Shown here: one piece after another, positions 7,059-7,716 of the stretch
Position numbering within the stretch: position 1 is the first letter of the stretch
Layout: each line of letters opens with the position of its first letter
Source of the DNA: Planctomycetota bacterium
GTDB lineage: Bacteria; Planctomycetota; UBA1135; UBA2386
Direction of reading: 5' to 3'
Assembly: GCA_020425885.1 (NCBI GenBank)
Contig: JAGQRA010000602.1
Span: 1 to 7,716 of the forward strand
Length of the DNA: 7,716 nucleotides
Position numbers and translations under genes: made by a program
Notes under the pieces: generated by a model
Told to the model about the DNA's origin: nothing
Database searches by the model: none
What the model saw: only the letters and a program-made list of their open reading frames with translations

Positions 7059-7208
7059 GAGTCGGTGCCCGCCGAGCTGCTCGCGCAGCACGCGGTTCTC
7101 CTCGACCAGATAGGCGATGGCTCTGGCCTGTTCGCGGCTCACGAAACCGGCGAAGGCAACGAGGAGGCAGCGGAGCGGGCTGATTCCGGGCATGCGGCGC
7201 GCGGTCAT
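7059..7208 (-). pseudogene. N-terminal remnant of a second, related transposase
   Basis: On the minus strand, ATG 7208 (or ATG 7193) starts a peptide whose residues from MPGISPLRCLL to EQLGGHRL match the first 45 residues of the neighbouring intact transposase at about 31 of 45 positions, including an unbroken EENRVLREQL. Similarity stops near 7059, before the helix-turn-helix, and the rest of the catalytic protein is missing. The frame continues into the intact IS but then reads it out of frame, so that extension is meaningless. The divergence shows a different family member, not a fresh duplication. It begins 43 bases after the AbiEii stop. No inverted repeat belonging to this copy was found at the expected distance upstream, which would fall inside the AbiEii gene. 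Confidence 0.82.
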
Positions 7209-7251
7209 CTTCGACGCAGTCTTCGCTGTCCACCCGGAGCTGAGATCGGAG

Positions 7252-7716
7252 CTACGGTTCCCAGCCGGAGCGCGGATTCCACCTCGATGGTGTCGCCTTG
7301 CCGCGCAGCGCGTCGGCGAGTGGCCGAAGGAAGCGCATCAACTCGTTGCCGATGGCCGTGAACGTCTCCTCGTCAATCCCCGCGGTGCGGCAGTAGGCGC
7401 GCCAACGTTGGCCGAGTCCTTCGTCGTCGTAGAACGTCGGCTCGAAAACCTCGTCGAGGTCGGCGAGATCGGCGCGGCGCCGCTCGAAGGTCGCCTGGAC
7501 CGCTTGACTCAGCAAGTCGCCGTCGAACTCGCGGCGTCTGGCGAACGTGGTCAGGTCGCGGAAGTCCTTCATGCGGCTGTTGCCGTGCCCGAGACGGACG
7601 ATGGCTTCGAACTTCTCGGCGACGACCGTCTCGATGGGGTAGGTGCGCAGGCGGGGTGCAGGTAGGGGCAGCAGGGTCGGAAAGTCCTGTTCGCACGGCC
7701 TCGGTGTGATGACATC
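7252..7716 (-). CDS. AbiEii/AbiGii-type nucleotidyltransferase toxin, C-terminal part (5' end outside the window)
   Basis: Open on the minus strand from the window edge to a TAG at 7252-7254, giving 154 residues. I recognise the C-terminal half of the AbiEii toxin family (PF08843) by PRLRTYPIETVVAEKFEAIV (about residues 21-40), RLGHGNSRMKDFRDL (41-55), then ARRREFDGDLLSQAVQATFE, a QRWRAYCR segment and an FLRPLADALR ending. Family members are nucleotidyltransferases (the founding AbiEii uses GTP) that act as the toxin of type IV toxin-antitoxin systems; some of these protect against phage by abortive infection. The N-terminal nucleotide-binding motif and the antitoxin gene, usually just upstream, would lie beyond 7716 and cannot be checked. 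The end looks natural, not truncated by the IS remnant. An internal ATG at 7572 is not the real start, because the conserved family sequence continues upstream of it. Confidence 0.9.
   Translation of the reverse strand, partial: DVITPRPCEQDFPTLLPLPAPRLRTYPIETVVAEKFEAIVRLGHGNSRMKDFRDLTTFARRREFDGDLLSQAVQATFERRRADLADLDEVFEPTFYDDEGLGQRWRAYCRTAGIDEETFTAIGNELMRFLRPLADALRGKATPSRWNPRSGWEP

Noticed and set aside
6138..7208. A 356-codon minus-strand frame joining the remnant to the intact IS
   Set aside because: Only its first part (7208 to about 7059) is homologous to a transposase. Past 7030 it reads the intact transposase gene out of frame.
7117..7665. A 182-codon plus-strand frame over the AbiEii gene
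   Set aside because: The minus strand carries recognisable AbiEii family sequence. The plus-strand frame is its shadow.

Overview
This is a very GC-rich bacterial window. The G/C-saturated third codon positions also open long antisense reading frames that are not genes. The best lineage guess is a high-GC planctomycete or a similar bacterium. It rests on the pair of exported HEAT-like proteins that share an LRxLT...WxxW/F-type ending and on the style of the DDE transposase. It is an inference from family resemblance; no marker gene was used.

Positions 1-2441 look like one plus-strand transcription unit. The end of an unidentified protein with an Ala/Glu/Pro-rich acidic tail overlaps (GTGA) the start of a predicted lipoprotein of unknown function. 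Nine bases after the lipoprotein stop comes tyrS, a complete TyrZ-type tyrosyl-tRNA synthetase with HFGH and KMSKS motifs and a C-terminal S4 domain. A GC-rich hairpin follows tyrS. Next comes a 223-base spacer with short repeats, then a long (about 934-residue) secreted alpha-solenoid (HEAT/TPR-like) protein of unknown function. An initiator tRNA-fMet gene follows 48 bases later, with a possible promoter in front and a hairpin behind.

From about 5727 to the end, the window changes from housekeeping to mobile and defence content, all on the minus strand. It holds an apparently complete IS-like element (transposase with a DDE/rve domain, flanked by imperfect 23-bp inverted repeats). Butting against it is the N-terminal remnant of a second, divergent transposase of the same family. 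Beyond that is the 3' part of an AbiEii-type nucleotidyltransferase toxin gene that runs off the right edge. The arrangement tRNA-fMet / IS / IS remnant / AbiEii suggests the edge of an accessory island next to a tRNA gene. No distal attachment repeat is visible here.

I see no clearly unprecedented system. The items most worth following are the two uncharacterised exported proteins around tyrS, the IS-beside-IS structure with newly delimited ends, and whatever lies beyond the AbiEii gene outside the window.
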